Source: Flavobacteriaceae bacterium UBA1903
GTDB lineage: Bacteria; Bacteroidota; Bacteroidia; Flavobacteriales; Flavobacteriaceae
NCBI GenBank assembly: GCA_002337605.1
Contig: DDGL01000002.1
Coordinates: forward strand, 13,841-77,840
Length of the DNA stretch: 64,000 nucleotides
Reading direction: 5' to 3'
The notes under the pieces were generated by a model. It had not been told where the DNA came from. It ran no database searches and worked only from the letters and a program-made list of their open reading frames with translations. The position numbers were made by a program, and so were the translations under genes. Shown piece after piece: positions 7,213 through 15,747 of this stretch. Position 1 is the stretch's first letter, and each line of letters starts with the position of its first letter.

Positions 7213-9216
7213 ATGAAATTCAAAATTAAATCAGATTTTAAACCTACCGGAGACCAGCCAGCCGCCATAGAATCTTTGGTCGAAGGTATTGATGCCGGAG
7301 AAAAGTATCAAACCCTCCTTGGAGTCACAGGGAGTGGAAAAACCTTTACGGCAGCCAATGTTGTGGAACGTGTCCAAAAGCCAACCTTGGTATTGGCGCA
7401 CAACAAGACATTAGCAGCCCAATTATATACAGAGTTTAAAAACATTTTTCCGAACAATGCAGTGGAGTACTTTGTATCGTATTACGATTACTACCAGCCA
7501 GAAGCTTTTATTCCCAGTAGTGGTACCTACATTGAAAAAGATCTTTCCATAAATGAAGACATTGAAAAACTTCGATTAAGCACTACCTCCTCCCTGCTTT
7601 CGGGACGTCGCGATGTGTTGGTGGTGGCTTCGGTTTCTTGTTTGTACGGTATTGGAAACCCTATTGAATTTCAGAAAAACGTTATAAGCCTTCAAAAAGG
7701 GCAGATTTTATCACGGACCAAGCTACTGCATCAATTGGTGCAAAGCTTGTATTCACGTACCGAAGCAGAATTCTCCAACGGAAGATTCCGTATTAAAGGA
7801 GACACCGTAGACGTATTTCCTGGCTATGGTGATGATGCTTTTAGAATTCACTTTTTTGGTGATGAGATTGAAGATATTGAAGCTTACAATCCACAAAACA
7901 ACGAGCTCATTGAAAAATATGATCGTCTAAACATTTATCCCGCGAATATGTTTGTGACCTCCCCGGATGTTTTGCAGAGAGCAATTCGAAACATTCAGGA
8001 TGATCTGGTTAAACAAATAGAGTATTTCAAAGAAATAGGAAAACACCTCGAAGCAAAACGACTGGAAGAACGCACCAATTTCGACCTGGAAATGATTCGG
8101 GAACTGGGTTATTGTAGTGGTATTGAGAACTATTCTCGCTATTTAGACAGACGTTTGCCCGGCACCAGACCTTTCTGTCTGCTGGACTACTTCCCGGACG
8201 ATTATTTAATGCTGGTAGACGAAAGTCATGTTTCCATTCCACAAGTGAGTGCTATGTACGGAGGTGACCGATCCCGGAAAGAAAATCTGGTGGAGTACGG
8301 ATTCAGATTACCCGCCGCAATGGACAACCGCCCGTTAAAGTTTGAAGAGTTTGAAGCGATTCAAAATCAGGTAATATACGTGAGCGCTACGCCTGCAGAT
8401 TACGAGCTTGAAAAAAGTGGTGGTGTGTATGTAGAGCAAATCATTAGACCAACAGGCTTGCTAGATCCGCCAATTGAAATCCGCCCGAGTTTAAACCAAA
8501 TAGACGATTTATTAGAAGAAATTCACCTTCGCATAGAGAAAGACGAACGTATTCTGGTGACTACACTAACGAAACGAATGGCCGAAGAGTTGACTAAATA
8601 TATGAGTCGTGTAAACATTCGGTGTCGTTATATTCACAGTGATGTGGATACTCTGGAACGAGTAGAAATTATGCAGGATTTACGGTTAGGTATTTTTGAC
8701 GTGTTGGTAGGTGTAAACCTGCTTCGTGAGGGACTGGATCTACCAGAAGTTTCTCTGGTTGCCATTCTGGACGCGGACAAAGAAGGCTTTCTGCGTAGCA
8801 ATCGTTCCCTGACTCAAACAGTAGGTAGAGCAGCACGGCATATAAACGGAAAAGCCATAATGTATGCAGATAAAATAACCAACAGCATGCAATTGACCAT
8901 AGATGGGACTAATTACAGACGGGAAAAGCAAATTGCCTACAACACCGAAAACAACCTTACCCCCACTGCTATAAAGAAAAGTTTCGAAAATGCACTCACA
9001 AAAAAGAAAACAGAGCGCTTTACGTTTGATACCGCTGAAAGTTTAATTGCAGCAGAGCCTGAGAATGAATATTTGACAAAACCACAACTGGAAAAGAAAA
9101 TAAGAGATACCCGAAAAGAAATGGAAAAAGCTGCAAAAGAGTTAGATTTTATGATGGCTGCAAAGTTGCGCGATAAGATCAAGTCATTTCAGGGACAACT
9201 TGAAAAGGTTCAATAA
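7213..9216 (+). CDS. uvrB: Excinuclease ABC subunit UvrB
   Basis: A 667-residue helicase-like subunit of nucleotide excision repair; it loads on damaged DNA with UvrA and recruits UvrC. Walker A is GVTGSGKT (37-44). The damage-verifying beta-hairpin is YYDYYQPEAFIP, near residues 90-103. Motif II DES appears in LVDESHVS, and motif VI in QTVGRAARH. The C-terminal UVR domain (about 627-662, KEMEKAAKELDFMMAAKLRD) binds UvrC. Length is normal for the family. The start is fixed by the -7 box just upstream and the conserved N-terminus (FKPTGDQP). The other uvr genes are not adjacent. Confidence 0.98.
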   Translation: MKFKIKSDFKPTGDQPAAIESLVEGIDAGEKYQTLLGVTGSGKTFTAANVVERVQKPTLVLAHNKTLAAQLYTEFKNIFPNNAVEYFVSYYDYYQPEAFIPSSGTYIEKDLSINEDIEKLRLSTTSSLLSGRRDVLVVASVSCLYGIGNPIEFQKNVISLQKGQILSRTKLLHQLVQSLYSRTEAEFSNGRFRIKGDTVDVFPGYGDDAFRIHFFGDEIEDIEAYNPQNNELIEKYDRLNIYPANMFVTSPDVLQRAIRNIQDDLVKQIEYFKEIGKHLEAKRLEERTNFDLEMIRELGYCSGIENYSRYLDRRLPGTRPFCLLDYFPDDYLMLVDESHVSIPQVSAMYGGDRSRKENLVEYGFRLPAAMDNRPLKFEEFEAIQNQVIYVSATPADYELEKSGGVYVEQIIRPTGLLDPPIEIRPSLNQIDDLLEEIHLRIEKDERILVTTLTKRMAEELTKYMSRVNIRCRYIHSDVDTLERVEIMQDLRLGIFDVLVGVNLLREGLDLPEVSLVAILDADKEGFLRSNRSLTQTVGRAARHINGKAIMYADKITNSMQLTIDGTNYRREKQIAYNTENNLTPTAIKKSFENALTKKKTERFTFDTAESLIAAEPENEYLTKPQLEKKIRDTRKEMEKAAKELDFMMAAKLRDKIKSFQGQLEKVQ

Positions 9217-9295
9217 TCTACTACTACTGAAAACAATTCCTCTCATCTCTGTTTTCTCTTTTCTTTATTCTATATTGAAGAAAAAATTATTTAGT

Positions 9296-9910
9296 ATGCC
9301 CTTAACACGCTACTGTGTGGCTATTTTGTACTTTTCCACTTGTATGATAGCGACTTCTCAAATTGACCAAACCCATAAAATTATTCCTGAAAGTATTGAA
9401 AAAGAAGTCCTGGCTGCGCTATCCTATTATCCCGAATTAAAAGACACTCCTATCGAGTTTAAGTTTAAGGACAATATCAGGAAATCTACCATGCAAGCCC
9501 AGCCAACCTTTGGCAGTATTTTCAGAGCTAAAGAAAAAAGACAATATATTATATTGATGAGCCGAAAAATTCAGATCGAAGATGAACACTTCACCATGAA
9601 AGACATCCCCAGTGAAGTCCTTATTGGGTGGTTAGGTCATGAGCTAGGTCATGTAATGGATTATCGCGACAGAACAGGGGTTGGCATGATCATTTTCGGA
9701 ATAAAATACCTCTTTAGCGGAGCACATATCAAGGAAGTAGAACGAGCAGCCGACACCTATGCTATTAATCACGGCATGGGAGAATATATCTTAAAAACGA
9801 AAAATTTTATTCTGGACAACGCCAGCTTTTCAGAAAGATATAAAGCAAAGCTTCGCAAACTTTATATGTCTCCCGAAGAAGTAATGCACTTAATTGAAGA
9901 AAAACAGTAA
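9296..9910 (+). CDS. Secreted HExxH zinc metalloprotease-like protein
   Basis: 204 residues from the ATG at 9296. A longer frame from a TTG at 9200 overlaps uvrB and adds a second hydrophobic stretch, so the ATG is preferred. Residues 1-22 form a signal peptide. GHELGH gives the zinc motif His115-Glu116-x-x-His119. About 30 residues later, VERAADTYA supplies a glutamate in the place of the third ligand, followed by AAD as in M48-like peptidases (ExxxAD). A short hydrophobic stretch (GMIIFGIKYLF) lies between. It is probably a periplasmic or surface peptidase; substrate unknown. It may be read from the uvrB transcript, 79 bases downstream. Confidence 0.75.
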   Translation: MPLTRYCVAILYFSTCMIATSQIDQTHKIIPESIEKEVLAALSYYPELKDTPIEFKFKDNIRKSTMQAQPTFGSIFRAKEKRQYIILMSRKIQIEDEHFTMKDIPSEVLIGWLGHELGHVMDYRDRTGVGMIIFGIKYLFSGAHIKEVERAADTYAINHGMGEYILKTKNFILDNASFSERYKAKLRKLYMSPEEVMHLIEEKQ

Positions 9911-10043
9911 AAACTATGGATGCTATTGAAGAATCTTTATTTTTTAATAGCATTGTAAATAAGCATTGTATCTGAATTTTCTAACGATACGAACCTGACA
10001 TCAGAGATAATTGGCGCCACAAGTAGTATACAAGTAAAGGTAC

Positions 10044-11564
10044 CTAAGAGTTCTTTACAAATTCCTCCCACTCCGCAAATTTCTCTTCATTCATCACACG
10101 CTCCATTTTAACCTGGCCACCTTTCTTTTTGTTTGCGCCACTCCATTCGTGAAAAACTTCTGGTGAAACTGTTGTGACTTTTACTCCTTTTAAAGCTTTA
10201 CCTCGTGCAACTTTGTAGTTCTTATTTGCTTCTTTTAAAGCGGTATCAAGGGCTTCGGCTAATTTAGTTTCTGCAAGATCTGTTTCTGTTCCCAAATACC
10301 AATGATGATGAAACTCCTCATCAACTTTTACAGCAGCTAGGGTAAATTCGGGAATTTTAATGTCGAATTGTTCTTCAAGTTCCCGGAGTGCTGTGTCCAT
10401 TTTGTTGACAGACAGTTGAGATCCCACAACATTTAAAAAGAATTTTGTGCGTCCTGTGATTTTAATTTCTGCGCGCTCAACATCGGTAAAAGCAATAGTG
10501 TCTCCAATTAAATAGCGCCAGGCTCCCGAAACAGTTGAAATGATAAGTACATAATCCTGGTCTGTTTCAACTTCGGCTAACGTAAGTGCTGGAGCATCCT
10601 GCGAGAGAGAGCCATCTTCCTGTATATATTCTGGTTTAAAAGGCACAAATTCAAAATAGATCCCATTATCGGTCACCAGCTTCATAGATGTTGTTTCAGG
10701 ACGTTGTTGAAAGGCTATAAAACCTTCCGAAGCTAAATAAGTGTCTATCACTGTGACGTTCTTTCCACACAACGCACGAAAACTTTTTTCATACGGCTGA
10801 AAGGCAACGCCGCCGCTGGTAAACACTTGCAAGTTTGGCCAGACATCGTGAATAGTTTCAGCATTATGATACTTGATAACTTCTTTCATCATTAACTCCA
10901 TCCAGGAAGGGATGCCACTTAGGGCTCCTATGTCCCACTCCTTCGCTCGTTTGGCGATTGTGGCTACCCGTGTATCCCAATCGTCTATCTTTGCAATGTC
11001 TTCCCCTGGTTTGTAATACCCGCGAAACCAAAATGGAATATTACTCGCAGAAATACCGCTAATCTCACCTTCTAAAAACTCATCTCGCTCGGAAAGATCT
11101 GTGGAGCTCCCCAGCATCATAATCTCTTTTTCAAAAAAATCGGTTGGTAATTCAAAGTTAGAAAGAGCTCCTACCTGTTTAATCCCTGCGGTCCGGATGG
11201 CATCTATCATAGCATCGGTCACGGGAATTCGTTTACTTGTTTTCCCTGTCGTACCGCTACTTAGTGCAAAATATGAGGGTTTCCCCGGCCAGGTAATATC
11301 TTCCAGTCCTTGAATGGTCTGGTCCCACCATTCAGCTTTCATTTGATGGTAATCGAAAAACGGAACTGATTCTGCAAACTGCTTCTGAACAGTTTCAGAC
11401 GCTAGTATTTTTGAAAAACCATAATACTTACCAAAGGCCGTATTCTTAGCTTTTTCAAGCATTTCCTTTAAAACTTGTTGTTGATCCTCAACAGGAGAAG
11501 TTTCTGAGACTAAATTGCCTCGTAAGTCGATTGCTTTTTTTATGATGGACCCTAAAATTGCCAT
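10044..11564 (-). CDS. GH3 family acyl-adenylating-type enzyme
   Basis: A 506-residue member of the GH3 branch of the ANL adenylate-forming superfamily, named after plant auxin-conjugating enzymes. The ATP-binding loop is SSGTTGKTSKRIPVT (about 102-116). A second motif is YLASEGF (around 278). The C-terminal hinge region has YLIGDTIAF and the ITGRTKFFL motif. Plant GH3 proteins join amino acids to acyl hormones; the substrate of the bacterial proteins, widespread in Bacteroidota, is not established. The gene is monocistronic, divergent from rluF with 98 bases between the starts, and convergent with the metalloprotease gene. Confidence 0.88.
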   Translation of the reverse strand: MAILGSIIKKAIDLRGNLVSETSPVEDQQQVLKEMLEKAKNTAFGKYYGFSKILASETVQKQFAESVPFFDYHQMKAEWWDQTIQGLEDITWPGKPSYFALSSGTTGKTSKRIPVTDAMIDAIRTAGIKQVGALSNFELPTDFFEKEIMMLGSSTDLSERDEFLEGEISGISASNIPFWFRGYYKPGEDIAKIDDWDTRVATIAKRAKEWDIGALSGIPSWMELMMKEVIKYHNAETIHDVWPNLQVFTSGGVAFQPYEKSFRALCGKNVTVIDTYLASEGFIAFQQRPETTSMKLVTDNGIYFEFVPFKPEYIQEDGSLSQDAPALTLAEVETDQDYVLIISTVSGAWRYLIGDTIAFTDVERAEIKITGRTKFFLNVVGSQLSVNKMDTALRELEEQFDIKIPEFTLAAVKVDEEFHHHWYLGTETDLAETKLAEALDTALKEANKNYKVARGKALKGVKVTTVSPEVFHEWSGANKKKGGQVKMERVMNEEKFAEWEEFVKNS

Positions 11565-11650
11565 AGTTTTTTTGTTAAAGTATAAATTTACAATTTTTGA
11601 AGTGTAGGAGAAACGCTTTACATCAAGTTTAACCTTTCGGGCTAAAACTG

Positions 11651-11658
11651 TATTTTTG
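11651..11658 (+). promoter_or_regulatory. -7 box of rluF
   Basis: TATTTTTG matches TAnnTTTG and ends four bases before the ATG at 11663. Transcription would start at or next to the start codon, giving a leaderless mRNA. Confidence 0.6.
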
Positions 11659-11662
11659 TAGT

Positions 11663-12460
11663 ATGAGCCATCACCCAGATTCTACCCGATTAAATAAAGC
11701 CATTAGCGACAGTGGTTATTGTTCACGCAGGCAAGCAGATACTCTTATTGAGCAAGGTCGTGTTACGCTAAACGGCGAGCCGGTTTCCTTAGGCGATCGC
11801 GCTATGCCCAATGATGAGATAAAAGTTGACGGCAAATTACTAACCGAAAACAACACCCTTGTTTACATTGCCCTTAACAAGCCTGTAGGCATTACCTGCA
11901 CAACAGACCAGCGAGTGGATGGCAATGTAGTAGACTTTATTGGCCATAAAGAACGGATTTTTCATGTGGGACGTCTCGACAAACCCAGTGAAGGATTATT
12001 ATTGATGACAAACGACGGTGATATTGTAAATAAGATATTACGCGCAGGGAACAAGCACGAAAAGGAATACATTGTAAAAGTTGACCGTCCTATTACCAAA
12101 GATTTTATTTTGAAAATGAGTAACGGGGTTCCTTTGGCTGAATTGGAGACTACAACCAAACGTTGTGAAGTAGAGCAGCTAAGCAGGTTTGTTTTTAGAA
12201 TTGTATTAATTCAGGGGCTGAACAGGCAAATTCGTCGTATGTGTGAGTATTTTGGATATGAAGTGCTGGAGTTAAAGCGAACCCGAATCATGAATATTGA
12301 ATTAGGGAATTTACCCCTTGGCGAATGGCGCGATCTGACCAAAAAAGAATTAAAAGATTTACAGGATTCTGTGGCTGAATCTGATAACAGTTCTTATGTT
12401 GATAAGGTCGAAAAAAACGTCACCACTGGCAGGCGTCGAAGAGGGAGAACTAATAGGTAG
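11663..12460 (+). CDS. rluF: 23S rRNA pseudouridine synthase RluF
   Basis: 265 residues. The N-terminal S4 RNA-binding domain (about 8-55, SGYCSRRQADTLIEQGRV) is followed by the RsuA-type synthase fold. The catalytic Asp106 lies in HVGRLDKPSEGLLLMTNDG. KPVGITCTT and GLNRQIRRMCEYFGYEV are characteristic of RluF, which in E. coli modifies U2604 of 23S rRNA (and tRNA-Tyr); this places it apart from RluB or RluE. A basic tail (RRRRGRTNR) ends the protein. The start is fixed by a -7 box four bases upstream. It is single, with a hairpin after the stop. Confidence 0.9.
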   Translation: MSHHPDSTRLNKAISDSGYCSRRQADTLIEQGRVTLNGEPVSLGDRAMPNDEIKVDGKLLTENNTLVYIALNKPVGITCTTDQRVDGNVVDFIGHKERIFHVGRLDKPSEGLLLMTNDGDIVNKILRAGNKHEKEYIVKVDRPITKDFILKMSNGVPLAELETTTKRCEVEQLSRFVFRIVLIQGLNRQIRRMCEYFGYEVLELKRTRIMNIELGNLPLGEWRDLTKKELKDLQDSVAESDNSSYVDKVEKNVTTGRRRRGRTNR

Positions 12461-12482
12461 GTAAATGTTGAATGTAGTCCAA

Positions 12483-12522
12483 AAAAATAGCCACATACCG
12501 ATTGAGTAGCATGTGGCATTTT
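12483..12522. terminator. Hairpin between convergent rluF and hsp20
   Basis: GCCACAT (12490-12496) pairs with ATGTGGC (12511-12517) across a 14-base loop. A run of A precedes the stem and TTTTC follows it, so it can terminate transcription from either side. Confidence 0.6.
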
Positions 12523-12549
12523 CAACTAACTAACCAAATTAAATTTCAA

Positions 12550-12975
12550 TTATGAAATCTCAACCATTTTCTTCACTGCTTTTTCTTCAACCTTTTTAGG
12601 AAGAGAAATAGACAGTATGCCATCTACGTGAGTGGCATTAATGTTTTCAGTATCAATTATTTGGGGTAAGGTAAACTTTCGTTCAAAGTTTTTTAAATCG
12701 AAATCCTTACGCAAATACTTTGTAGTTTCCTCGGTAGGGACTTCGTCGTTGACTTTTGAGAAAACTTTCAATGTGTTTTCTTCAACTTCAATGGCAACGT
12801 CATTTTTCGAAATACCGGGGATTACTATTTCGACTACAAAAATCGTGTTTTTTTCTGATATATTTATTGCCGGAATGCTAAAGTTTTCATAATTGGGAAT
12901 GTCCAATCTATTTTCAGCAAATAATTCCTCAAAAATTGTTGAAAACAACGGGTTATTTTTTCTAACTAAATTCAT
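12550..12975 (-). CDS. Hsp20/alpha-crystallin small heat shock protein
   Basis: 141 residues. The alpha-crystallin domain spans about 32-130: FVVEIVIPGISKNDVAIEVEENTLKV is the N-terminal strand pair, and DGILSISLPK is the conserved strand near the end (A-x-x-x-n-G-v-L motif as NATHVDGILSISLPK). The tail ends MVEIS, giving a V-x-I motif of the kind that docks neighbouring subunits. It is an ATP-independent holdase chaperone in the cytoplasm. It is a single gene, convergent with rluF. I see no CIRCE element and no perfect TAnnTTTG in front of it, so its control may rely on an alternative sigma factor. Confidence 0.93.
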   Translation of the reverse strand: MNLVRKNNPLFSTIFEELFAENRLDIPNYENFSIPAINISEKNTIFVVEIVIPGISKNDVAIEVEENTLKVFSKVNDEVPTEETTKYLRKDFDLKNFERKFTLPQIIDTENINATHVDGILSISLPKKVEEKAVKKMVEIS

Positions 12976-13182
12976 GACTGTATTATTTTATGTGAGTTTG
13001 TATTATTTTCTTTTACCTAGTCAAATAAAGTTCCAAAAATGAAATACTGTCTTTTTGACGTGAAAACCGTGGTTTATAATGACTTTTTGACTGTTGTATT
13101 TTAAAATTCTGCTTCATTTAATTCAATTTTAAGAATATTACTGCTGTAACTGCGTACCTTCGTTTTTACAGAGTAGACCCTT

Positions 13183-14478
13183 ATGAAAAAACTGTACGTT
13201 AGGCTTAAGACATTCTTCAATACCATTCAAGGTAAAATTGCTTTCTACCCAACACTTTTTGCCTTTATAGGTTTTAACCTCGCTTTTGTAATGGCCTGGC
13301 TGGAAGAAAGCGAAGTTTCAAAAATGCTTTTAGAGAGAGCACCTCAGCTTATGTTAGAAGATGGTGACACCGTCTTAACTATTATGAGTGCTTGTATCGG
13401 CGGGATTATTTCCATGATGGTTTTTAGCTTCTCTATGGTAATGTTGTTGCTTAGTCAGGCTTCCAGTAATTTTTCACCAAGATTGCTACCAGGATTGATA
13501 AGCGACAAGAAAAACCAGTTTATCTTAGGTATTTATCTGGCAACTATTATCTACCTCATTTTTATCCTGTTCTCTATCGAGCCTGATGATAAAAAATATA
13601 CACTCCCAGGACTTTCCATATTACTGGGTATTGTAGCTACCTTGGTTTGTCTGGCCGCCTTTATTTACTTTATTCACAATATGTCCCAAAGCATACAGAT
13701 TACAAATATTCTGGATACTATTTTTTATAAATCCAAAGCAAGGTTACAGTTTGTTACAAACGAAGAAGAAGAAAAGGATCCAGTTGAGTTAAACTCCTTC
13801 CCTGCTACTGATGACTGGTATGAGTACACAATTAATACAAGTGGGTATTTTCAAAACATATCATTAAAAAATATTACGAAGTTTTGTAAAGCGAATGAAA
13901 CAAGAATTTACATTACCATCCCAAAAGGTCTTTTTGTCTTACAACACACTCCGTTTATTAAATCTGAAAAAGAGCTCACTAAAGAACAGTTAGAAGACAT
14001 TTATGATAATATTAATTTTGCACGGGGTGAATTTGTGGAAGACAATTATATTCTCGCTTTTAAACAAATTACCGAAATTGCCGTAAAAGCTATGTCGCCC
14101 GGTGTTAACGATCCGGGGACAGCTATTAACGCCATTGATTACCTAACAGAGCTCTTTGCCCTACGTATGCGAAAAAATGATAATGGAGTTATGACAGCAG
14201 ATAATAAAGCATGGCTAAGAATAGCTATTGTACCTTTTGAAGAGTTGCTATATACCTCTATGGCTTCGCTACGCACCTATTGCAAACACGATCCGGTGCT
14301 GGTTGAAAAACTGGTTTGGATGCTGAATTACCTTTACAATCAAAAAATTTATAAAAATGAAACTTATAAAGGAACCATTGCCAAGGAAATGAAAACACTG
14401 CTCAAAGATGCAAAGTCGTCTATGGCTAACAAACAGGACTGGAAGAAAGTAAAAAAAATGAGCGCAATTAGCTCATGA
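13183..14478 (+). CDS. DUF2254 family membrane protein
   Basis: 431 residues. Four transmembrane segments fill the N-terminal half: about 19-39, 71-95 (IGGIISMMVFSFSMVMLLLSQ), 112-132 and 142-165. A large soluble C-terminal domain contains AMSPGVNDPGTAINAIDYL, the most conserved stretch of DUF2254. The family has no established function; it is widely found in bacterial inner membranes. A near-consensus -7 box TACCTTCG lies at 13155-13162. The gene is single and is convergent with the TerB-like gene across about 160 bases that contain only a weak inverted repeat (14614-14621 with 14641-14648). Confidence 0.85.
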   Translation: MKKLYVRLKTFFNTIQGKIAFYPTLFAFIGFNLAFVMAWLEESEVSKMLLERAPQLMLEDGDTVLTIMSACIGGIISMMVFSFSMVMLLLSQASSNFSPRLLPGLISDKKNQFILGIYLATIIYLIFILFSIEPDDKKYTLPGLSILLGIVATLVCLAAFIYFIHNMSQSIQITNILDTIFYKSKARLQFVTNEEEEKDPVELNSFPATDDWYEYTINTSGYFQNISLKNITKFCKANETRIYITIPKGLFVLQHTPFIKSEKELTKEQLEDIYDNINFARGEFVEDNYILAFKQITEIAVKAMSPGVNDPGTAINAIDYLTELFALRMRKNDNGVMTADNKAWLRIAIVPFEELLYTSMASLRTYCKHDPVLVEKLVWMLNYLYNQKIYKNETYKGTIAKEMKTLLKDAKSSMANKQDWKKVKKMSAISS

Positions 14479-14641
14479 TGCTGTCCATTCATATCTCGGA
14501 TATCATTCAAAAATGTTTTTTTTAGTGAAAATTCAGTGGCTACTTATAGGATTCTCCATTACTCCGCAGCTGAAGTGCCATCAATTTCCAGGTTTCGGAT
14601 AGCGTATGGGTTCTAATTAGCTCCTAGTATAAAAAGAATTG

Positions 14642-15058
14642 CTAATTATAATAGGTATTAAATATCTGTAACAGTTTTTCTGGGGGAATAATTTTATGTT
14701 CGTACCGCTCCATAGCTACTAACACCTGATTTATAGCCCCTGGTCGCAGACCAAGCTCTAAGCCAAAACCACGTAGAAAAGCTATTTCCTTTTCATGAGT
14801 TTCTCCGTCCACATTCATTAATAAAACCATTTTATGGAAATGAGTAATGCGTTCTAACTCAGTAAATGTTTTTTTAGTTGGTAATGGGTTGTGGTATAGT
14901 TCCCTAACTTCTTTTTCTGAAATTCCCATACGTGCTGCAAGACGATGGATAAAATCGAATTCTCCCTGGGTGATTTTATCATCGGCTTTCGCCATAAGTA
15001 TTAAGTCACTCAATAGCGATTTTTGATCTTGAAGTGTAGGCTTTTGGAAGTTACTCAT
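14642..15058 (-). CDS. TerB-like helical protein
   Basis: 138 residues from the ATG at 15058. The longer frame, starting at 15088, would begin inside the preceding terminator and upstream of the -7 box TACTTTTG, so it is rejected. The protein follows the TerB/DjlA N-terminal pattern: LLSDLILMAKADDKITQGEFDFIHRLA and a second acidic repeat VDGETHEKEIAFLRGFGLELG, each with the DxxxxxxE layout that binds metal in TerB. No other ter genes are near, so a role in tellurite resistance should not be assumed. Confidence 0.7.
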   Translation of the reverse strand: MSNFQKPTLQDQKSLLSDLILMAKADDKITQGEFDFIHRLAARMGISEKEVRELYHNPLPTKKTFTELERITHFHKMVLLMNVDGETHEKEIAFLRGFGLELGLRPGAINQVLVAMERYEHKIIPPEKLLQIFNTYYN

Positions 15059-15061
15059 ATT

Positions 15062-15069
15062 CAAAAGTA
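15062..15069 (-). promoter_or_regulatory. -7 box of the TerB-like gene, abutting a terminator
   Basis: On the minus strand TACTTTTG ends three bases before the ATG. It directly follows the T-run of the upstream terminator (15070-15077), so the end of one transcript and the start of the next overlap. Confidence 0.6.
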
Positions 15070-15070
15070 A

Positions 15071-15108
15071 AAAAAAATCCCGAAGCATTGCTGGTTCGGG
15101 ATTTTTTT
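15071..15108. terminator. Bidirectional rho-independent terminator
   Basis: TCCCGAA (15078-15084) pairs with TTCGGGA (15095-15101), loop of ten bases, extended by A-runs on one side and T-runs on the other. On the minus strand it ends the transcript of the small exported protein gene at 15123-15449. Confidence 0.85.
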
Positions 15109-15122
15109 GATGTGAGTTAGAC

Positions 15123-15449
15123 CTAGTCCTTAGACATAAATTTTACAGGAAGCGTAAAGACCTTTCCCTGTTGTAATTTGCTATCCAGCACCTTTCTGTC
15201 CAGACGCTCGTTAATGAAATTACGCACAGCTACGTCATCGCAATCCACAGATAATACAACTACCTCATTATCTCTGTTTAAAATAAACTCTACCATAACG
15301 GTACTTTCCTGAGTAACTAAAAAAGAAGGGTGATCTAACAACGCAGTTATTTCTTTAGTTACCGTCTCAGGTGTTCCTGTTGTTGCTGCAAAGGCACTCG
15401 ATGTGATTAAGATCGACAATGCCACGAATACTGTTTTCAATGTTTTCAT
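15123..15449 (-). CDS. Small exported protein of unknown function
   Basis: 108 residues with a clear signal peptide cleaved after SSAFA (about residue 21). The mature part, about 87 residues, has alternating strands: TVMVEFILNRDNEVVVLSVDCDD, then VAVRNFINERLDRKVL and FTLPVKF. This resembles the strand-helix-strand layout of the TonB C-terminal fold (signal-type VEFILNRDG), but the match is too weak to call. It is probably periplasmic. A strong terminator follows. No perfect promoter box was found in the 298-base stretch in front of it. Confidence 0.6.
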   Translation of the reverse strand: MKTLKTVFVALSILITSSAFAATTGTPETVTKEITALLDHPSFLVTQESTVMVEFILNRDNEVVVLSVDCDDVAVRNFINERLDRKVLDSKLQQGKVFTLPVKFMSKD

Positions 15450-15697
15450 GATGTTTTGTTTTTAATTAATGAATACTTATTATAATAGACGAGCATCTGG
15501 TAGGATTTGTTACACAAAAGTCTGAAAAATAGACATTTATTAACAATCGTTAACACTAGGCAAGTAACAAAAAGAAGGTAAATGCTATATTCTCAAGAGA
15601 GTAAGAGGAATTTATCAACTATCTTTTAAGCTTATCATTGTTATAGTAATCAAATTATATTTCGGGAGTAAGAGATACCCCAGATACTGTTATAAAT
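15450..15697. other. Intergenic stretch between sucC and the small exported protein gene
   Basis: An AT-rich stretch of about 250 bases with no reading frame above background. Two short TAACAAtcgTTAAC inverted bases occur near 15540-15555, but nothing else stands out. The sucC terminator lies at its right end. The upstream control region of the small exported protein gene must be here, though I cannot place it. Confidence 0.3.
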
Positions 15698-15728
15698 AAA
15701 AAAGCTCCGGATTTCTCAGGAGCTTTTT
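15698..15728. terminator. Terminator of sucC
   Basis: AAGCTCC pairs with GGAGCTT across the loop GGATTTCTCA, flanked by A-runs and T-runs. On the minus strand it lies about 20 bases past the sucC stop. Confidence 0.85.
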
Positions 15729-15747
15729 TATAGTTATGTATCTCTGT

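Noticed and set aside
14642..15058. Tellurite resistance role for the TerB-like gene
   Set aside because: No other ter genes are present; only the fold is suggested.
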